64,000 bases of DNA from Ravibacter sp037191015. GTDB lineage: Bacteria; Bacteroidota; Bacteroidia; Cytophagales; Spirosomataceae. Position numbers and translations under genes: made by a program. Positions 61,495-64,000 of this stretch are shown here, piece by piece. The stretch's first letter is position 1, and every line of letters starts with the position of its first letter. A model generated the notes under the pieces. It was not told where the DNA came from. It did not search any database and saw only the letters and a list, made by a program, of their open reading frames with translations. The stretch is from assembly GCA_037191015.1 (NCBI GenBank), contig JBBCKD010000032.1, forward strand, positions 62,001 to 126,000. The letters run 5' to 3'.

Positions 61495-62166
61495 TCAGGT
61501 GGCAAGGTAACGCATCAACATATCCAGCCGTTCCTGGTCGACGCTCGCCACAGGTTCGCTGGCATGCACTTCGCTGACGGTGTATCCGAATCTTTCGAAA
61601 GTTGCCAGGATGTGAGCTACATTAACCTGGTTTAATTTGAGGGTCAGATAGTGGCTTCCGGACGCATCGTACATATGGCTCCCGGAGTAATGACTCAAAA
61701 CTATTTTAGCGCCGTTCGATTCAACCAGCCGGCTTATTTCGCTCAGCGAATAATCGTGGGGCCTGACATCGAGCACGATAATCGCACCTGCCTCGGCAGC
61801 GCCGATCGACTCGCCGTATTTTTCAAAAAGCTCCGGGACCGAAACAGCCCCCAGATACCTGCCGGTTTTTTCCAGAACGGGAATTACCCTGAGCCGGTGC
61901 TTTACGGCCAGGCCCATCAGCTCCAGTATATGCTGATCTTCGCCTGCGTGCAGATGAATATGCTCCAGGGGAATTTCTGAAAGGGCGGCGCCGGGCGGCC
62001 CCCACTCTGTCATCGCGTTGACCGATACGAGCCCCAGGTATTTTTCGTCTTCAACAACAGGCAATTGGGAAAGCCCGCTTTCCTCCATCCATTCCAGTAC
62101 CTCTTCGATAAGATAAGAAGTCTTTAATGCCGGCAGCATTGGGTCGATTAATACGGATGCGATCAT
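61495..62166 (-). CDS. CBS domain protein with ACT-like C-terminus
   Basis: A 223-residue protein. Residues 1-125 form a CBS pair (LPALKTSYLIEEVLEWMEESGLSQLPVVEDEKYLGLVSV, cited by its ends LPALKTS and YLGLVSV, and a second copy near HRLRVIPVLEKTGRYLGAVSV). The C-terminal 80 residues (DYSLSEISRLVESNGAKIVLSH..., NVAHILATFERFGYTVSEVH) look like an ACT-type regulatory fold. CBS pairs bind adenosine nucleotides such as AMP or ATP. It is translated just ahead of NAD kinase (3-nt gap), so it may sense adenylates in step with NADP synthesis (inference). Confidence 0.88.
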   Translation of the reverse strand: MIASVLIDPMLPALKTSYLIEEVLEWMEESGLSQLPVVEDEKYLGLVSVNAMTEWGPPGAALSEIPLEHIHLHAGEDQHILELMGLAVKHRLRVIPVLEKTGRYLGAVSVPELFEKYGESIGAAEAGAIIVLDVRPHDYSLSEISRLVESNGAKIVLSHYSGSHMYDASGSHYLTLKLNQVNVAHILATFERFGYTVSEVHASEPVASVDQERLDMLMRYLAT

Positions 62167-62259
62167 GGCCCATCGTTTTTTTCCGTAGGAAAGCTATGAA
62201 AAAACTCAGAAAGGGTCAAACCTTCCTTTGTTATTGTTTGTTATCAGGCCGCAGATTTA

Positions 62260-63039
62260 TCAAAGCTGCGCTTTCTCGGGAGAAGTTTGCTTCTCAAGCC
62301 ACTCGCCCAGGATACGGTTGAATTCCTCCGGGTGCTCCATCATGGGCGCATGCGCGCACTTGTCGATGAACCTGAGCTCGGAGTTTTCGATCAGCCGGTT
62401 AAATTCCTCGCCTACATGAGGGGGCGTGATAGGATCGTTGAGCCCCCAGACCAGCAAAGTCGGCACTTTAATGACATGAAGATCTTTTGCAAGGTTATGG
62501 CGCTGGGCAGACTTGGCTATCCCGACGATACTCATACATTTAGGAATACTGTTCGTCACTTCGAAAACTTCATCTATCAACTCCTTGGTGGCGACCTTCG
62601 GGTCGTAAAAGGTATAGGCGACCCGCTCTGCGATATAGTCGCGGTTTCCACGTTTGGGAAAAGACCCTCCCATCCCGTTTTCGAACAACCCCGAGCTCCC
62701 CGTCAGCACCAGTCTTTTTACATTCTGCTGATGCTTGATCGTATACAGCAACCCTATATGCCCGCCCAATGAATTTCCCAGCACAGTGAAATCCTTCAAT
62801 TTTTTAAACTCTATGAAATCCTCCAGGAAAGCAAGCAGCGTATCCAGGCTGGCCTTCCTGATAGGCAAATCATAAATGGGCAAATTAGGAATTATTACCC
62901 GGTATTGAGATCGGAAACCTTCGATGACTCCTTCCCAATTACTAAGCGCTCCGAATAACCCGTGGAGCAACAGCAGGGGCTCCCCCTCTCCTTCCTCTAT
63001 AAAACTGAACTTCCCTTCGCGATGTATCTGATAGTTCAT
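62260..63039 (-). CDS. Alpha/beta hydrolase family protein
   Basis: A 259-residue serine hydrolase without signal peptide. The oxyanion strand is LLLLHGLFGALSNWE, the nucleophile elbow is GNSLGGHIG (about residue 92), the acid is in LLVWGLNDPITPP and the histidine in IDKCAHAPMMEHPEEF. I start at the ATG before NYQIHREGKF; a 13-residue extension upstream is possible. The protein is close in layout to MhpC/meta-cleavage-type hydrolases and to proteins that hydrolyse esters. It heads the minus-strand run to the dipeptide epimerase, 93 nt from the CBS gene. The substrate is unknown. Confidence 0.88.
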   Translation of the reverse strand: MNYQIHREGKFSFIEEGEGEPLLLLHGLFGALSNWEGVIEGFRSQYRVIIPNLPIYDLPIRKASLDTLLAFLEDFIEFKKLKDFTVLGNSLGGHIGLLYTIKHQQNVKRLVLTGSSGLFENGMGGSFPKRGNRDYIAERVAYTFYDPKVATKELIDEVFEVTNSIPKCMSIVGIAKSAQRHNLAKDLHVIKVPTLLVWGLNDPITPPHVGEEFNRLIENSELRFIDKCAHAPMMEHPEEFNRILGEWLEKQTSPEKAQL

Positions 63040-63328
63040 TACACGAAATTTGTTGATCCTGAATGAGTCGGCTTTCAAAAGAGCGCAACTTCAAATAATC
63101 ATACTTTTGATTATTCAACCGACGCTTAACCGAATTATTGACAATCCTATACCGGTTTTCTCCCTTTTTCTAATGATACTGTCAATATCTTAGTACAAAA
63201 CTAGATTTTTTTTTTTCGATACGGCAATTTTTTTATATGAAATTATTCTCACCAATCTTGTTTATTTTCTATTATAGCAACTGCGATGGCTTTTAGGCAT
63301 CTGTATTGCTACCCCGGGAGAAACTAAA

Positions 63329-64000
63329 ATGAATCCTAAAAATAACTTTTTCGATACAAACATTGCTTTTTCCAAAGGCATCGGGGACCAGCGCGCTTCG
63401 CTGCTGCACAGTGAGCTCGGTATCGAAACTTACCGGGATATGCTGCTTCATTACCCATTCCGCTACGAAGACCGCACTCTCCTGCATAAAACGACCGATC
63501 TGAACAGCCAACTGCCTTTTGTACTCTTAAAGGGGAAGATCACGGGGATGGCAATGGAAGGTACAGGAGCAAAAAAAAGGCTGACCGCTTTTTTTTCTGA
63601 CGGCTACGGCGTTGTCGAGCTCGTCTGGTTCCAGGGCATATCGTGGCATCAGAAAAACCTCAACCAGCATTCTGAATACATCGTCTACGGCAAACCTGCC
63701 CTTTTCTCCGGGAAGTGGAGCATTACCCATCCCGAAGTAGACGCTGTTTTGCCGGGACAGCCCCTGCAGGCAAGACTGACGCCTGTATACCCGATGACGG
63801 AAAAGCTGAGAAGAAAGCATATCGACAGCCGTGTTCTTTACAAGGCTGTCGAAAGCATCCTCGAACGCGGCTACTCCGAAATACCTGAAACACTTCCGCT
63901 CCCGCTGATCCGGAAGTACCGCCTGTTCAGCAAACAGGATGCCATACTGCACATCCATTTACCAGCGAACGAAAATTCACTTCACCAGGCGAGGCGCCGC
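63329..64000 (+). CDS. recG: ATP-dependent DNA helicase RecG, N-terminal part (cut by window edge)
   Basis: The first 224 residues of RecG, open to the window end. The N-terminal wedge domain is clear: FSKGIGDQRASLLHSELGI, LLHYPFRYEDRTLL, GVVELVWFQGISW, and LTPVYPMTEKLRRKHIDSRV. Helicase motifs are beyond the edge. RecG remodels stalled replication forks and branched DNA. The start is the ATG after a 289-nt AT-rich divergent gap containing a T-tract (about 63205-63216) and TACTTTTG at 63102, too far for its promoter. Confidence 0.93.
   Translation, partial: MNPKNNFFDTNIAFSKGIGDQRASLLHSELGIETYRDMLLHYPFRYEDRTLLHKTTDLNSQLPFVLLKGKITGMAMEGTGAKKRLTAFFSDGYGVVELVWFQGISWHQKNLNQHSEYIVYGKPALFSGKWSITHPEVDAVLPGQPLQARLTPVYPMTEKLRRKHIDSRVLYKAVESILERGYSEIPETLPLPLIRKYRLFSKQDAILHIHLPANENSLHQARRR

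Noticed and set aside
1..64000. tRNA, rRNA, tmRNA, insertion sequence, prophage or attachment site
   Set aside because: None of the intergenic gaps reads as a tRNA or rRNA, and no transposase, integrase or phage gene was found.

Overview
The window looks like ordinary chromosome from a member of the Bacteroidota, most likely order Cytophagales (a Dyadobacter/Spirosoma-like organism; the genus is inference). The evidence is two SusC/SusD pairs, an ECF sigma/FecR (DUF4974) pair, a protein with a type IX secretion (T9SS) C-terminal domain, many Bacteroidota-type lipoproteins, a short form of arginine decarboxylase, Bacteroidota -33/-7 promoter matches, and few Shine-Dalgarno sequences. No rRNA, tRNA, CRISPR array, insertion sequence, phage or conjugative gene was seen.

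Layout. 1-4.4 kb (minus strand): two-domain FKBP lipoprotein, NrnA-type DHH phosphoesterase, oligopeptidase B-like S9 peptidase. 4.5-7.4 kb (plus): Tat-exported small subunit plus GMC flavoprotein (probable periplasmic sugar dehydrogenase), then a GmhB-like HAD phosphatase. 7.35-9.1 kb (minus): 42-residue lipoprotein and arginine decarboxylase. 9.7-15.7 kb (plus): complete tripartite RND efflux operon (TolC, membrane fusion protein, pump) ending in a very strong terminator. 15.9-18.3 kb: lamin-tail T9SS cargo and a cell-wall amidase.

18.3-33.5 kb (plus) is the main accessory block, a polysaccharide utilisation locus: ECF sigma factor with a recognisable promoter, FecR anti-sigma, STN-bearing SusC with SusD, a second SusC without N-terminal domains with its SusD, a DUF1735-type surface lipoprotein and one heparinase II/III-like enzyme. 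The tight spacing of the last six genes implies one transcript. The sigma/anti-sigma/STN-SusC trio suggests transport-coupled induction by an acidic or uronate-containing glycan (inference).

33.5-44.7 kb is mainly minus-strand housekeeping: lipase, DnaJ, GrpE, UvrA, ClpX, MazG, with QueG inserted on plus. It ends with a coupled pair: a lipoprotein and a 359-residue protein carrying a DxDDTA motif reminiscent of class II terpene cyclases. 45-54.5 kb holds a trans-sulfuration enzyme, MenE, a conserved unknown protein, an XRE-type regulator, aldehyde dehydrogenase, FolD, a zinc-less sirtuin and TopA. 54.9-64 kb holds aconitase, an RluA-type pseudouridine synthase coupled to an unknown membrane protein, a beta-barrel protein, a minus-strand run of alpha/beta hydrolase, CBS protein, NAD kinase and dipeptide epimerase, and the start of RecG, which is cut by the window edge.

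The most unusual items are the DxDD orphan, the architecture of the double-SusCD locus, two enzymes that have lost their family's zinc-binding cysteines, and two intergenic inverted repeats.
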